Assembly (NCBI GenBank): GCA_039090855.1
Contig: CM077011.1
Location: forward strand, 15,873,001 to 15,937,000
DNA: 64,000 bases
Source of the DNA: Macrothele yani
Taxonomy: Eukaryota > Arthropoda > Arachnida > Araneae > Macrothelidae
Reading direction: 5' to 3'
Below the pieces are notes generated by a model. The model made no database searches. It saw only the letters and a list, made by a program, of their open reading frames with translations, and was not told the origin of the DNA. Position 1 is the first letter of the stretch; each line of letters begins with the position of its first letter. A program made the position numbers and the translations under genes. Shown here piece by piece: positions 8,773-19,124 of this stretch.

Positions 8773-9979
8773 CCCAGCAAAAACAGTCTTGCTGGCTCAG
8801 CACTATATTGCCGCTGCCGAACCGTCAATAAAATGTCCGGGCGGCCAACAGAAGGACCAGCAGTTCAGGCTAACAGTTGGCACCCCATCAGGTGTCATAT
8901 GCCACAACAGGGCCACCAGTTGTCCATCACAGGCACTAGTGGCAGCCGGCAACCACGTGACGTAACTGGTGGCATGCCGAATCATGTCCGCCAATTTCCC
9001 AGTAATAGCCATATAAAAAAATCATGGATCCACAGTTTAAAGTCAGTTTCATATAATTCATAAATTTATTTTTTTAACGTAACGACAGTTTTTTTTTTTT
9101 TTCGCCTTAAGGGAACTTCACTCATTTTCAAGGAGTGTACACACTTAGAGTCGCTTTCCAAAGTTTTGTATTGTCCTTGTCGTCTTGAAAGGAGATTGTT
9201 GAATTAATATATATTTACCCGGGTTCATGTCAGATTCTGTTACATTTTTAACGTTGTATCTTTCCTTTCCGTTGTCCGAAGCTATATTTGTTTTAAAGAG
9301 GAAAGATATTTTATTTTACTTCTCGTTATTTTTAGAAGCGAATTCCTCCCAGTCTTGTGTATTCAACATACGGATGAGTACATTATATCCACATAGCGTT
9401 GCTTTTTTTTTCCTTTCAAATAATTAATAAATTTTGTACGCGTATAATTCTTTTTTTTTTTTCCAACTAAACGTTTTTTTAATGGTTTTCCAGGACATTT
9501 GTTTCAAGCGGTTTCAAATTTTTTCTGGTTATTCACCCACCCCATTCCATGAATTGTTATTCATGGGAATGGAGTGGGTGTATTTCATGGCTTAATCTGA
9601 TATCTTCGTCGACGTGGAATTTCATTAAGAAATTAATTCGCCTCTCTACATATGATTTTTTTAACATCCACTAAAATAACACGATGGAGATAGCGTCGTC
9701 TTCAACTAACTAGTACCATGAGTTGCTTCTGCGCATGCACATCCTGTTGCTTCCACCTGCTGTTGGGGTTGCATTGGTTGCCAGCGACGGGCCACTAGTG
9801 ACACTTGCTTGGAGGCCCACAATTCACGGCGATGCTGCAGGGCCATCAATGGCTCGCCAACTGATAGCGCTGCCACCAACGGACCGCTACCGGGCCGTGA
9901 GCGGCAGATTTCAGCCAGCAGTGACCCATCACTGCCAGCTGGTGGCTATCAGTTTCCCAGCACTTGTGTTTTTGCTGGG
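8773..9979. mobile_element. Possible TIR DNA element with CCCAGCAAAAACA ends
   Basis: CCCAGCAAAAACA at 8773-8785 is found inverted at 9967-9979, and about 190 bp of subterminal GC-rich sequence on each side is loosely similar in inverted orientation (for example CACTAGTGGC near 8936 and its inverse near 9795). Both tips also form small local hairpins. I could not define a target duplication or a transposase, so the boundaries and class are uncertain. The centre (9060-9720) is AT-rich and non-coding. Confidence 0.4.
9534..9580. repeat. Hairpin, ~20-bp stem
   Basis: CACCCACCCCATTCCATGAA, a 6-base loop TTGTTA, then the near-perfect inverse TTCATGGGAATGGAGTGGGTG. It may be a terminator-like or foldback feature; the function is unknown. 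Confidence 0.7.
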
Positions 9980-10154
9980 TTTCGAAAGAGCTGGGAAGGA
10001 ATAATTAGTTTCCGGGTCAGCCGACAAATCGTGCTTAAAGTAGCTCGCCGAAGAAAAAGGAATTCTGATTAATTCCAGACGACGTGTAAAAGGAACATCA
10101 CACATTCTTCGAAAAACCCAATTTCCAACCCATTTTCACTATCAGTTTCCTCAA

Positions 10155-10249
10155 TCGAACGCCAATGTGAAAACACAAATTTCCCGGTGACGAGATCGAA
10201 CCTGCATCCTTCTGCTCTAGAGCCGAATATTTTCCCAATTAAGCTACAC
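10155..10249 (-). repeat. LTR copy c1, 3' part with primer-like site, split by hAT
   Basis: Minus-strand end of a tRNA-bearing LTR (GGTTCGATCTCGTCACC box B, ending TGTTTTCACA at 10166), followed after one base by TGGCGTTCGATTGAGG (10149-10164), a mutated tRNA-Lys-type primer site. The last eight bases, AGCTACAC (10242-10249), are the duplicated target of the hAT element; the LTR resumes at 14673. Confidence 0.65.
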
Positions 10250-10750
10250 CAGTGGTCTTAAACTCAGACCTACGGAAAGGCCACTATCCAGTTTTGTAGG
10301 AGCTTAGGAGGCCGCTTGAATATTAATAAATTTCTTATGAATAAATATCAACTTTACAAAACTACTTCAATGGCCTGGCACTAGAGTGGAATATTATTTC
10401 TAATTATCGGTAAATAGTAAAAACAAATGCTTCGTCAATCACTGAAAATAATCCCTTTTATGTAACAATTATTTTCCCTTAAATCTTAAAACAATCACAT
10501 TTTACGATCTGAACACAGTACGCGGTACAGAAAAGATTACATGTTCTGACCAGAAACTTGGGCTCGCTTTTTTGTCACTAACTTATCGATATTCGGAATA
10601 ATGTCGCTTGAACATGCTACTTTTAAAAGTGAACATAAGTGGCTGTCACTTAACCTATTCCTTTCAAGATATTTTGCTTGGTTCATTTTTGAAAACAATT
10701 ATTCACATGTGTATGTTGTTCCGAACATAGACAGAACCCGTGCAGCTATG

Positions 10751-11340
10751 TTATGAATGTTTACTTACTTGCCCTTTGAAACTAACTGGTGAAACTCTGT
10801 TAGGTTGCAACTGTTGAATTTTTCTTTTTTGGAAAGAATCACACTGAAAGTCTATTAATTTAAGCTGAAGTTCTTCAGGTGCGTTGTCAGCATTATAGGA
10901 GAAAAAAGACATGAATATATTGAAAAACATTTCCATGTCTTTGAAACATGGGCCTTTTAAAATCGTCTTTTAACATAGCTATCTTTGTAGAAAATTCACC
11001 GAATTTGATTTCTTCTTCTTCAGCTGAAGATTTTAAAGTGGGAAAGAGATGAAGGTTTCATGCACTGAGCTGAGCTTCCCAAAGCTGAAGTTTCCTCTGA
11101 AATGCGTTAACATTATCAATAATATCAGCGACTAGCTTATTTTGGCCTTGTAGTTTAATATTCAAATCGTTAAAGTAGCCAGTTATATCTGCGCTGAATG
11201 CCAGATCATGAAACAATTTTGGATCATCAAAAAGCGAGACGTCTTGATCTTTACTTTCAAGGAACATCTTTAATTCATCTCTCAAAACCCAAAAACTTCT
11301 ATTTATAAAGAGGATGGCTTTGCAAGCATTACTATGTTTA
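10751..11340 (-). pseudogene. hAT transposase fragment (GTF2IRD2/Charlie-like)
   Basis: Minus-strand fragments read LRDELKMFLESKDQDVSLFD, then DLAFSADITGYFNDLNIKLQ, then VNAFQRKLQLWEAQLSA (11058-11285), followed downstream by APEELQLKLIDFQCDSF (10751-10936). These blocks are conserved in the central-to-C-terminal part of hAT transposases related to the GTF2IRD2/Charlie group. The N-terminal zinc finger, the catalytic acidic residues and the C-terminal dimerisation domain are not recognisable here. Frames are broken, and the upstream part is cut by the RTE insertion. It is a relic with no expected activity. Confidence 0.7.
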
Positions 11341-11627
11341 TATTATATTTAATATATTATAATATACTTTAGGGATGTAAGGTCAGGTGATGCGTAACAT
11401 CACAGCCTCTCCTTGACAAATGTCAACCCCGCCTTCTCGTGGTACATCCTGTTCCCACTAAAGGGGCTCTGACGACCGCCAATAGCGGTATAACTATACC
11501 ATCGGGATTAGAGGAAATTCTATCCCACACTCACCAACCCGCTTGGCCAGCGTGGTGAGTTATGGCCAAACCCCTCCAAAATGATTCCACAACTTAAATC
11601 TTGGCCCTCAGTCTCCGGCAGGCTGGA

Positions 11628-12935
11628 ATGTACCTGGCCAAAGGCAGCGGCCAGTGCGACATGAAGGCAGAGGGTGCTAAGAATCCCCGGAGGACCGGAC
11701 TAGGCTGCCATCTGATGCTGACCTTGGCTACGTACAACGGACGCTCCCTATCTTCTGATTCAAGGCTTCTTGAATTGGAAGAGGAACTACAAAGGATCAA
11801 GTGGGACATCGTGGGGCTAAGTGAGGTAAGGAGAAAAGGAGAAGATCTCATCGAACTGAAAAGTGGACATCTCTTCTACTATCGTGGGACAGATACTGGC
11901 AGAACTAGTGGTGTTGGATTTATAATAAACAAGAAACTGAAGGATAAAGTTGTAGAAGTTGAAAGTTCCTCTGACAGAGCTGCACGACTTGTTATCCAAC
12001 TCTCGAAAAGATACCAGGCTCAGATTATTCAAACTTATGCACCCACCACAAGTCATCCTGAAGAAGAAATTGAAGAATTTTATGAGGAAATTTGTCATCT
12101 AAATAATAAAGGTAAGCAGCACTTGAAAATAATTATGGGAGATTTCAATGCAAAAATAGGGCAACGGCAACAGAATGAAACTTCAGTCGGTAAATTCGGT
12201 CACGGCAACAGAAACCAGCGTGGAAATACTCTCGTTGAGTTTGCAGAGGCAGAAGGGTTTTTCATCTTGAACTCCTTCTTCAAGAAAAAGCCACACAGGA
12301 AATGGACATGGAGACATCCAAATGGGACGACAAGTGAAATTGATTTTATTATGTGTAACAAAAAATTCGTCATAGAAGACTGCAGTGTGCTAAACAAGTT
12401 CAACACAGGTAGTGACCATAGATTGGTGAGATGTAAGATGCACCTCAACACCAAACTTGAACGTGGCAAGCTCATAAGACAAACAAAATCTATTGACATA
12501 ACCAACCTTAAAAAACACCATAATACCTTCAAGTTGGAACTGAAGAACAGGTTCTCTGCTTTAGAAGGCCTAACGTCGGAAGAAGTGGACATTTCTGAAG
12601 TTAACAGAAAAGTAACCAAAGCTCTTATGGAAACAGCAACAAAATTAGCTGGGTCTAAGAACAAGTTGCATGTAAACAAATTATCAGGAAAAACGAAAAT
12701 GTTGATGCAAAAAAGAAGAGAGATGAGGACAACTAAAGAAGATGTGACTTCCAAAGTGGAATATATAGAGCTATGCAAGACAGTAAGAAAGAGTATCACT
12801 GAAGACGTAAGAAAATTCAACTGTGAACTAGTGAGGAAAGCAATTGAAAACAACCAAAGCCTAAAGGTAGCAAAGGGACATCTCAGTAAGGGAAGAAAAC
12901 AGATTATGGCACTGAGAAAAAAGATGGTTCTGTAA
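11628..12935 (+). CDS. RTE AP-endonuclease domain and linker (frameshifted from RT)
   Basis: Encodes an apurinic/apyrimidinic-type endonuclease that nicks target DNA for target-primed reverse transcription. Landmarks are LATYNGRSL, LSEVRRKG (catalytic Glu), QTYAPTTSH, IMGDFNAKIG (catalytic Asp and Asn), FGHGNRNQRG, SEIDFIM and GSDHRLVRCK. I use the first ATG in this frame (11628). Comparison with copy 2 suggests the ancestral start was about 48 bp upstream (ATG at 11581), which two single-base insertions have put out of frame. The frame stops at 12935 because one base is missing near 12918 relative to copy 2. Otherwise the reading would continue directly into the RT at 12956. Confidence 0.85.
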   Translation: MYLAKGSGQCDMKAEGAKNPRRTGLGCHLMLTLATYNGRSLSSDSRLLELEEELQRIKWDIVGLSEVRRKGEDLIELKSGHLFYYRGTDTGRTSGVGFIINKKLKDKVVEVESSSDRAARLVIQLSKRYQAQIIQTYAPTTSHPEEEIEEFYEEICHLNNKGKQHLKIIMGDFNAKIGQRQQNETSVGKFGHGNRNQRGNTLVEFAEAEGFFILNSFFKKKPHRKWTWRHPNGTTSEIDFIMCNKKFVIEDCSVLNKFNTGSDHRLVRCKMHLNTKLERGKLIRQTKSIDITNLKKHHNTFKLELKNRFSALEGLTSEEVDISEVNRKVTKALMETATKLAGSKNKLHVNKLSGKTKMLMQKRREMRTTKEDVTSKVEYIELCKTVRKSITEDVRKFNCELVRKAIENNQSLKVAKGHLSKGRKQIMALRKKMVL

Positions 12936-12955
12936 CAAGAAATAGAGGCGAAATT

Positions 12956-14542
12956 TTGACAAGAGTGAAAGATTTCTACTCCAAATTATATGAAAGGGAT
13001 GATACATGCACTCCAGACATCATGAAAGATACCAGTACCAGAGTTCCTCCAGTCCTTCCAGCAGAAGTTGCACATGCAATCAAGAACATGAAGCGGGGAA
13101 AAGCTCCAGGAGAAGATGGAATTACTGTAGACATCATACAAGAAGCAAGTGGAGAAATTGAAACAGTACTTGCCCAAATTTTCACTCTATGCCTTAATGA
13201 AGGAAAGATTCCTGAGGATTGGAACACCGCTACAATGATCCTGCTACATAAGAAAGGTGACATTGAGGATCTCGGAAACTACAGACCTATCAGCCTCCTA
13301 TCAGTAGTTTATAAAATCTTCACTAAAGTTCTTTCACACCGCTTGAAGGTAACACTGGACGTGGCTCAACCGAGAAAACAAGCTGGATTCAGGAGTGGTT
13401 ACAGCACAATAGATCATATCCACGTACTGAGAGAACTAATTGAAAGAGCGAGGGAATATGAACTTCCATTGTGCATGGCTTTTATCGATTATGAAAAAGC
13501 CTTTGATTCGGTGAAACCATCAGCAGTTACAATGGCTCTGAAAACCTACGGTATTGAAGATGCATACATTAATATTATTAATAACATCTATGAAAATGCA
13601 AGTGCAAAGATTCGGCTGTTTGAAAATACAACACACATAAAAATTGGAAAGGGAGTGAGACAAGGTGACACCATATCTCCGAAGCTCTTTAATGCCACAT
13701 TGGAGGGTGTTTTTCAGTCGCTGAGCTGGGAAAACAAAGGGATAAAGATTAATGGAGATTATCTAACCCACCTTCGTTTTGCTGATGACGTAGTCATTTT
13801 TGCAACTACCCCATCAGAGCTGCAGAGTATGATCCAGGAACTTGCTGACAAGAGTAAAGAAGTGGGATTAAAAATGAACTTTCAGAAGACAAAAGTGATG
13901 TTCAATGCTTTTACAAGAAATGAAGATTTATCGATTGATGGAGAAAAGCTGGAGATAACAGACACGTACGTTTATCTTGGACAGCAGATATCAAGTGAGG
14001 GTCACATTGATGAAGAAATTAATCGGCGTACAAAACTTGCCTGGAGAGCTTTTGGAAGAAACAGCATAATTTTCAAGAGCAATATGCCATTATGTCTTAA
14101 AAGAAAAGTGTTTGATCAATGCATCCTTCCAGTGCTTACGTATGGTGCAGAGACGTGGACCTTAACTAAAAGAGATATACAAAGACTGCAGACAACTCAA
14201 AGAAGCATGGAGAGGTGCATGCTTCGTGTAACCAGGAGAGATAAGAGGAGGAACTCGTGGATCCGAAAACTGACAAGAGTGGAAGACATCATGATCAGAG
14301 TTAAATCCCTGAAATGGCAATGGGCTGGACATACTGCCAGAAGGACAGATCATCGATGGACAGCCGAAATTTTAGATTGGATTCCAAGGGACAGGAAAAG
14401 ACCCAGAAGAAGACCACATGGGAGATGGGTGGATGAAATTCGAAAGTATGCAGGGGTGACATGGAGGAGACTGGCACAAGACAGACCGTTGTGGAGGAAA
14501 CTTGGGGAGACCTTCATCCAGCAGTGGATTGATAATGGTTGA
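12956..14542 (+). CDS. RTE reverse transcriptase domain
   Basis: RNA-dependent DNA polymerase of the RTE element. Visible motifs are NYRPISLLSVVYKIFTKVL, motif A FIDYEKAFDSV, motif B GVRQGDTISPKLF, motif C LRFADDVVIF with the two catalytic Asp, and LGQQISSEGHI. The C-terminus is rich in basic residues, and RVKSLKWQWAGHTARRTDHR is typical of RTE proteins. The frame lacks its own ATG start, because it is the second half of the original single ORF, cut off by a one-base deletion. No stop interrupts the 528 codons, so copy 1 is dead mainly through that deletion and the start-region insertions. Confidence 0.9.
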   Translation: MTRVKDFYSKLYERDDTCTPDIMKDTSTRVPPVLPAEVAHAIKNMKRGKAPGEDGITVDIIQEASGEIETVLAQIFTLCLNEGKIPEDWNTATMILLHKKGDIEDLGNYRPISLLSVVYKIFTKVLSHRLKVTLDVAQPRKQAGFRSGYSTIDHIHVLRELIERAREYELPLCMAFIDYEKAFDSVKPSAVTMALKTYGIEDAYINIINNIYENASAKIRLFENTTHIKIGKGVRQGDTISPKLFNATLEGVFQSLSWENKGIKINGDYLTHLRFADDVVIFATTPSELQSMIQELADKSKEVGLKMNFQKTKVMFNAFTRNEDLSIDGEKLEITDTYVYLGQQISSEGHIDEEINRRTKLAWRAFGRNSIIFKSNMPLCLKRKVFDQCILPVLTYGAETWTLTKRDIQRLQTTQRSMERCMLRVTRRDKRRNSWIRKLTRVEDIMIRVKSLKWQWAGHTARRTDHRWTAEILDWIPRDRKRPRRRPHGRWVDEIRKYAGVTWRRLAQDRPLWRKLGETFIQQWIDNG

Positions 14543-14680
14543 CAATGATGATGATGATGAATATACTTTAAAAAAGAGTGAGTTATTTTTATTTTGTAAT
14601 CATTCATGCGGGCGGCAAAATTGTTGGTGCTGGGCCGCATACGGCCCGCGGGCCTCGAGTTTAAGACCACTGAGCTACAC

Positions 14681-14748
14681 TGACTGAATTTATCGCTGCA
14701 ACTTTGCCGTCTTGACATGTACTTCACTTCTGTAGTTGCAACGTCACA
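14681..14748 (-). repeat. LTR copy c1, 5' part, split by hAT
   Basis: On the minus strand it starts TGTGACGTTGCAACTACAG and carries CAGCGATAAATTCAGTC before the tRNA-like portion. The rest of the LTR is at 10166-10249, on the other side of the hAT insertion. Confidence 0.65.
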
Positions 14749-14765
14749 AAACGGACAACATACGA

Positions 14766-14838
14766 AAGAGTAAATTGGTAGTACACAGAATTAGTGTAGA
14801 GTAAATTGGTAGTTGAGTAAATTGGTAGTACACAGCGC
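14766..14838. repeat. Short direct repeats GAGTAAATTGGTAGT
   Basis: Three near copies of GAGTAAATTGGTAGT, partly followed by ACACAG, form a small local tandem repeat. Confidence 0.7.
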
Positions 14839-14974
14839 GTAGTAGTAAAGTCACACATGAAGAAATGGAACAAAGCAGTGGCTTCTAACCATTAATAGAA
14901 TGTATGTTTAAAAGCAACCGTACAGCACTTTCATATGAGTGAGGCATCAAAAGAATGAGATTGTATTGCGATAC

Positions 14975-15330
14975 TTTACGCCACTTCTAGTAGAGTGCAT
15001 GCTCCAGGTGTTTGAGCGTCAGAACAGGGTACGATGAGCTGCAACACGTCTTCACACGCGTACTCAATAGATTGGGTTAAGATTCAAAGAGCGCGAATGC
15101 TTGTCATTTATACGTATGCTCAATACCCATTTCCTGAAACATGTTTTCCACCTGATGGTCTCGATGAGGGCGTGCGTTATCATCCACGAAGAGGAACATA
15201 TCTGTAAATGCTGCGACATAGGGCACAACTATTTGTCGTAGGATCTGATGCTGATATCTGACTGCAGTGAAGGGTCCATCTCGTATGACGTAGTGGTCTG
15301 TACAACCGCCAGTGCTCATTTCAGTTTAAC
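14975..15330 (-). pseudogene. Tc1-like transposase fragment
   Basis: Minus-strand reading gives TDHYVIRDGPFTAVRYQHQI, then FLFVDDNARPHRDHQVENMF containing the second catalytic Asp. After frame damage it gives SIEYACEDVLQ, corresponding to the PIE(H/Y) block with the third acidic residue. No TIRs were found; both ends appear truncated. It covers only the C-terminal half of a Tc1 transposase. Confidence 0.65.
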
Positions 15331-15950
15331 ACGAGTATTCCATCGCTAACGATGACATATCTACATTGCATGAAGGCTGGATTATTTCGTGTTATTCCTT
15401 CACGCCAGAGAAAGGCGCAACGAGTGTCGGATTGTAGGCTGAACTACAATGTATCTGTGGAGAAAAATCAGCGCTGCTGTCAACGGGCACCCAACCGCGA
15501 TAGTCTTTATCCCCCCGCCCCCTCTGTGCACGCTTTCTGGTGATGTGCAGAGAGAATTACGCCCACCATCAGTTACCGGACATACAGACCTCTTTGGTGG
15601 AGCCGATTCGGACAGCCTGTATAAATACGTTACCCTGTGGCCAAAGTAAGCAGGTATAGCAGTTCAGTTGCATTTCATGGGAGGTTTCTGCGAGCCAATG
15701 AATTTAAATACCGGAGGTCTTGTGCTATTGTTTATGTTAACTGACCATGTCCTGGCCTTGGGAATGCTTCCAAAGTCTACTGATGACGTTTCGAAACACT
15801 CCGACCGCTTCAACTACTATTTCCTGCTTCTATCCAACTTCCAACCTTTCTATTGCTCTTCAAGTTGCCGATTCAGGTAAATCGTGTTGAAAATCTTCCA
15901 GTGGAAGCGCAAGTGCCGTATCTGCAACCACATTCCACCACTAGGGGCCC
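15331..15950. other. Non-coding stretch between two Tc1 fragments
   Basis: No confident feature. Part of it may be degraded sequence of either flanking Tc1 fragment, but no motif survives. Confidence 0.5.
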
Positions 15951-15954
15951 GAGC

Positions 15955-16855
15955 AGGAGACCTGCGGGCACCCTTTTGTGTACTCCCTGCTGTAGGTCTT
16001 ATCTCTGACCTCAAACTCTATTAGCAAGTGGTAGCACAACAGTGGAGCACTGTAATAGGTGTGGCATTGTCTGCCTCCACAGTTCGAGGCCGTCTGCTGC
16101 ACAGAGGACTGGATGCACGCATCCCTTTGCGGCGGATTCCTTTGACCTTGAACGATGGACGCCTCAAGCTGGAATGGGGTCTTCAATGCAGACAATGGCG
16201 TGCTGATTGGCAACATGTCTTTTCGGAGGAGTCCCGATTCAACTTGATCTACCATGATTGCCGCATAGGCATTAGACGGTATGGTGGTGAGCATCTTCTT
16301 CCAGCATGCATTCTCGAGCGTCATACGGGCCAAGTGTGTGGTGCCATTGGTTTACATTCGCGATCTAATCTGCTACTACTTAAGGGCAATCTCAACAGCG
16401 ACCGCTACATCAGGGAAGTTTTACACGCGAAAGTCATACCCTTCCTTCAGAGCACTCCTGGCGCTATATTCCAACAGGACAATGGCGGACCACATGTTGC
16501 CAAGAATGTTCAAGCCATCTTCGCAGCAGAGCAGGTACCGCCTTTTCCCTGGCCTACACGTTCGCCAGACATATTGCTTATTGAACATGTCTGGGATATG
16601 GTGACTCGCACACATGCCGGCTTGCTAGCAATTACCCAAGACACCGTCCAACGCCTTTTCGATTCAATGCCACGCCGTCTAGAAGCTCTTATTGCAGCTT
16701 GCGGAGGCTTCACAAGATACTGATTTTTTCTGGTAAAAATTGTTGTACTGTTCTGAAAATTAAATCACATTTGTACAGTCATATAAGCAATGTGTGGTAC
16801 AAATTTAAATCGAATCACATAGTTTCTTCTTGGTGTTGCAATTTTCACTAGCATA
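15955..16855 (+). pseudogene. Tc1-like transposon fragment with open transposase frame
   Basis: An open frame through 16723 encodes the C-terminal two thirds of a Tc1 transposase. It has RGRLLHRGLDARIPLRRIPL, WQHVFSEESRFNLI, FQQDNGGPHVAKNVQAIF and WPTRSPDILLIEHVWDMV, ending GGFTRY. The first catalytic Asp of the usual SDESRF block is Glu here, while the second Asp and the final Glu are present with 34 residues between. The right terminus CTTCTTGGTGTTGCAATTTT (16827-16846) resembles the TIR of other elements in this window. The 5' end, including the DNA-binding domain and left TIR, is missing, and the frame has no proper ATG. Confidence 0.8.
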
Positions 16856-16889
16856 TCATCAAACAGAAGTCACCGCTCTTTCCACGTTT

Positions 16890-17012
16890 ATAAGTGAGTC
16901 ACAGAAAAATTCTCATTGACCGCCACCGGGAATCGAACCCAAGGTCTTCCAGTTGCGCACCAGATATGCTTCCACTGCACCACAGCGGCCTCGAATTTCT
17001 CCAGACTCACAT
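16890..17012 (-). repeat. tRNA-like SINE fragment
   Basis: Minus strand shows a box-A-like TGGTGCAGTGGAAGCATA and box B GGGTTCGATTCCC with tRNA-like spacing. The acceptor arms do not pair as a functional tRNA, so I call it a SINE-type fragment. Family unlike A or B. Confidence 0.5.
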
Positions 17013-18759
17013 ACACTAACGCCAACCCAATTGGCAGATTTCTTCTTGGAGCCCCGCACAATGCTGGGGATTCATATTTGTCGCTAAGTCCAATCCAAAA
17101 TCCTCTAAATGTAGCACTTTTTTCCCGAGTTAGCAGCCCTAATTAAAATTAGGTAGATGGTCGGAATAAATTGACCGCTCCAACTTATATCTTAAATTTA
17201 ATAAAGAAAATATCCAGGAATTGGTCTGCTTAGTGAGAAAGTCTCCTCGTTTTGTCAGAAAACCAAATCACTTCGCCGATCCTCTCGAAATTTGATGACC
17301 CTGTGTTAAAGTCCGTCAAAACATTTAGTAACACCAGCAGAGTTATTAAAACGTTTTGCCGATATGTTTATTTGCGGAGTGATTCCATGTTCACAAATGT
17401 TCGTGCAGCAGCTGTTTGTTTCGTATCGGATTCTTTTTTCACTTAAAAGAGGGTTAACAATTTTACTTCTCCTTAATTAAATTACGAAAAAAAAAAACAT
17501 TTTTTTTCACTGAGTTTAGAAGCCGAGACAATGCATTTTACGATCGCCTTACAGTAGGTTTATTTTCAGGAGCATAGCACCACGAATGCCTACGCAGCAT
17601 GAAGATTCCAATTCGAGTAAATGTAAAGGAACTGAACTCGTTTTATCTTTGTAATAGATTCCCTCTCCATCCTTTTTTTAGCATAAATTTGCATTCCTAC
17701 TCTTTGCGCAAAATATTTGCCATTAAATGTTGCCAATTTTTTTTTCCTGGAAAACTCTAACCGGTGTTGTTTCAGGTGCTTTTATTTAGTCTTTCTTTCT
17801 TTCTTTCCCCGTACCTTCCCCAATGTTGGAGTCTTGAATTTATCTTCATGGGGGAACTTACATTTCAGGGCATGGTTTATCAGAGTCTGTGGTATGATTT
17901 ATGTATTTTCTTTTTGTTTCCGTGGTTGGGAATTTTCTCTCCCATTCCCATGGTTCTTTTGTTTTTGGCCTTTTTTCTTCTTTTATAGGTGATTTTTCTT
18001 GCCTCTCCAGTACTCGAGAAATATTCCTGCTACCGAAAATGAGGGGAGAAATGTATCCAGATTTAAAGAGAAAAACGCGTTTTGGATCGTAAGAAGATCA
18101 ATATCTTAGAGTTCCGCTGCCGATATCATACTGAAGATAGCCTTATGGGGAATTTATTGAGAAACGGATTCAGCCTGTTATAAGTGCAGCGGACAAAGAG
18201 AGAGCATGCGCATTAAAACCTCTATACTTTTCATTAACTTTCCGGCCCCTATGCGATTTGTAGCTCGAAAGTTCCCAATCTCTTTTTTCACACACCTCAT
18301 TGCATTATCGGTAGGTTTGAACAAAACATTTCAGGAATTTAAAATGTATTGACGTAACATAAAATTTTTACGAATGCATTCTGGTGCTAGCTACCAAATG
18401 CATGCTTTAAATTATTTTTCAAGAAGGGTACCTCTCCTTTTCCTTTTTGGTGACTGGCTCCCACACTTTTTAAAATTTACATGCATTTTTATGGGCAACA
18501 ACTGGCAATCAGGAGCCCAACACTTGACCGTTAAGTTATGAGTCAGCCCATATTCACAGTAGCATTGACCGTTAGTTAACGCTGAAGGATATTTTTCGCG
18601 TACCGATGCCCGTAAGAAGTGGCACTTCACACGTGTATTAAAAGTGAAATAATACGGCCGTTTCTCTGAATCGGTAAAATTAGTTTTAGCCGTCATAATG
18701 CACAAGCAGCGAGACTTATTTCACGGGAATTTCTAACAGTTATAAGATAAATTTTTCAT
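17013..18759. other. Non-coding stretch, nothing recognised
   Basis: About 1.7 kb of AT-rich sequence with pyrimidine-rich tracts (for example 17740-17990). Short frames there are composition artefacts (long runs of Phe and Leu). No repeat family or gene recognised. Confidence 0.55.
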
Positions 18760-18965
18760 GGCCGCCTCGGGGAATGATTGGGTCAAGGCGTTGTCCTCTA
18801 ATTATATTATTCGTCCGAAATGGGTCCGGGTTCGAATCCCAGTGAGGCATAGATGATGTGTTTGCCTTACGGCATGGCTCTTTCTGTTTCCAAAAACTAG
18901 CGGCCCTAAATCAGGGACGGGCGACTGCTTTTTGCCCATCGAATTTCTCACAGCGGTCGTTACCT
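18760..18965 (+). repeat. tRNA-derived SINE, family A
   Basis: Diverged 5' tRNA part, box B GGGTTCGAATCCC, GTGAGGCATAGATG and the family tail CCCTAAATCAGGGACGGGCG ... CTCACAGCGGTCGTTA. Confidence 0.75.
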
Positions 18966-19124
18966 GACCCCAATAGGAGGGGGTGGGGAGGGTCCATTTA
19001 CCGCCGAACAAATAGTGAAAGGCCAGCACAGCTCAAGCGGAAAGAGTTATGATATAAACCCTTTTTTATGGTTCTTTTCTTCACTTGCCACATATTCTTC
19101 AGATTGCTGTAAGTACATAACATA

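Larger units (their letters stand above)
11372..14559 (+). mobile_element. RTE-clade non-LTR retrotransposon, copy 1
   Basis: Nearly full-length element of about 3.2 kb, inserted in the hAT remnant with an 11-bp duplication AATATACTTTA (11361-11371 and 14560-14570). It opens with GGGATGTAAGGTCAGGTGAT, has a ~250-bp 5' region, an AP-endonuclease plus reverse-transcriptase coding region without gag, and ends in a short (GAT)n repeat at 14544-14559. The RTE clade is recognised by this layout and the 3' trinucleotide tail. It is closely similar to the copy at 34340-37551 and, in its 3' part, to the fragment at 45553. Confidence 0.9.
10250..14672 (-). mobile_element. hAT transposon remnant, split by an RTE element
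   Basis: Termini CAGTGGTCTTAAACTC at 10250 and its exact inverse ending at 14672 define 16-bp TIRs, flanked by a perfect 8-bp duplication AGCTACAC (10242-10249 and 14673-14680), which is diagnostic of the hAT superfamily. The insertion splits a tRNA-bearing LTR. The element contains a fragment of a minus-strand transposase (10751-11340) and is itself interrupted by the RTE copy at 11372-14559. About 490 bp of its left part (10266-10750) is non-coding. Confidence 0.9.

Noticed and set aside
12200..12853. 217-codon minus-strand frame
   Set aside because: Antisense shadow of the RTE endonuclease-linker coding region; hydrophobic composition mirrors the A-rich sense strand.
15777..15810. Possible hammerhead ribozyme (CTGATGA followed by GAAAC)
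   Set aside because: Stem II would have only two base pairs and no matching stems I or III are evident.
16890..17012. Functional tRNA gene
   Set aside because: Boxes A and B are present but the acceptor stem does not pair properly; better explained as a SINE remnant. The same applies to all family-A and family-B tRNA-like heads.
17717..18092. Frames rich in Phe and Leu resembling a membrane protein
   Set aside because: Overlapping frames over a pyrimidine-rich tract, all with the same composition bias; no start context or similarity.
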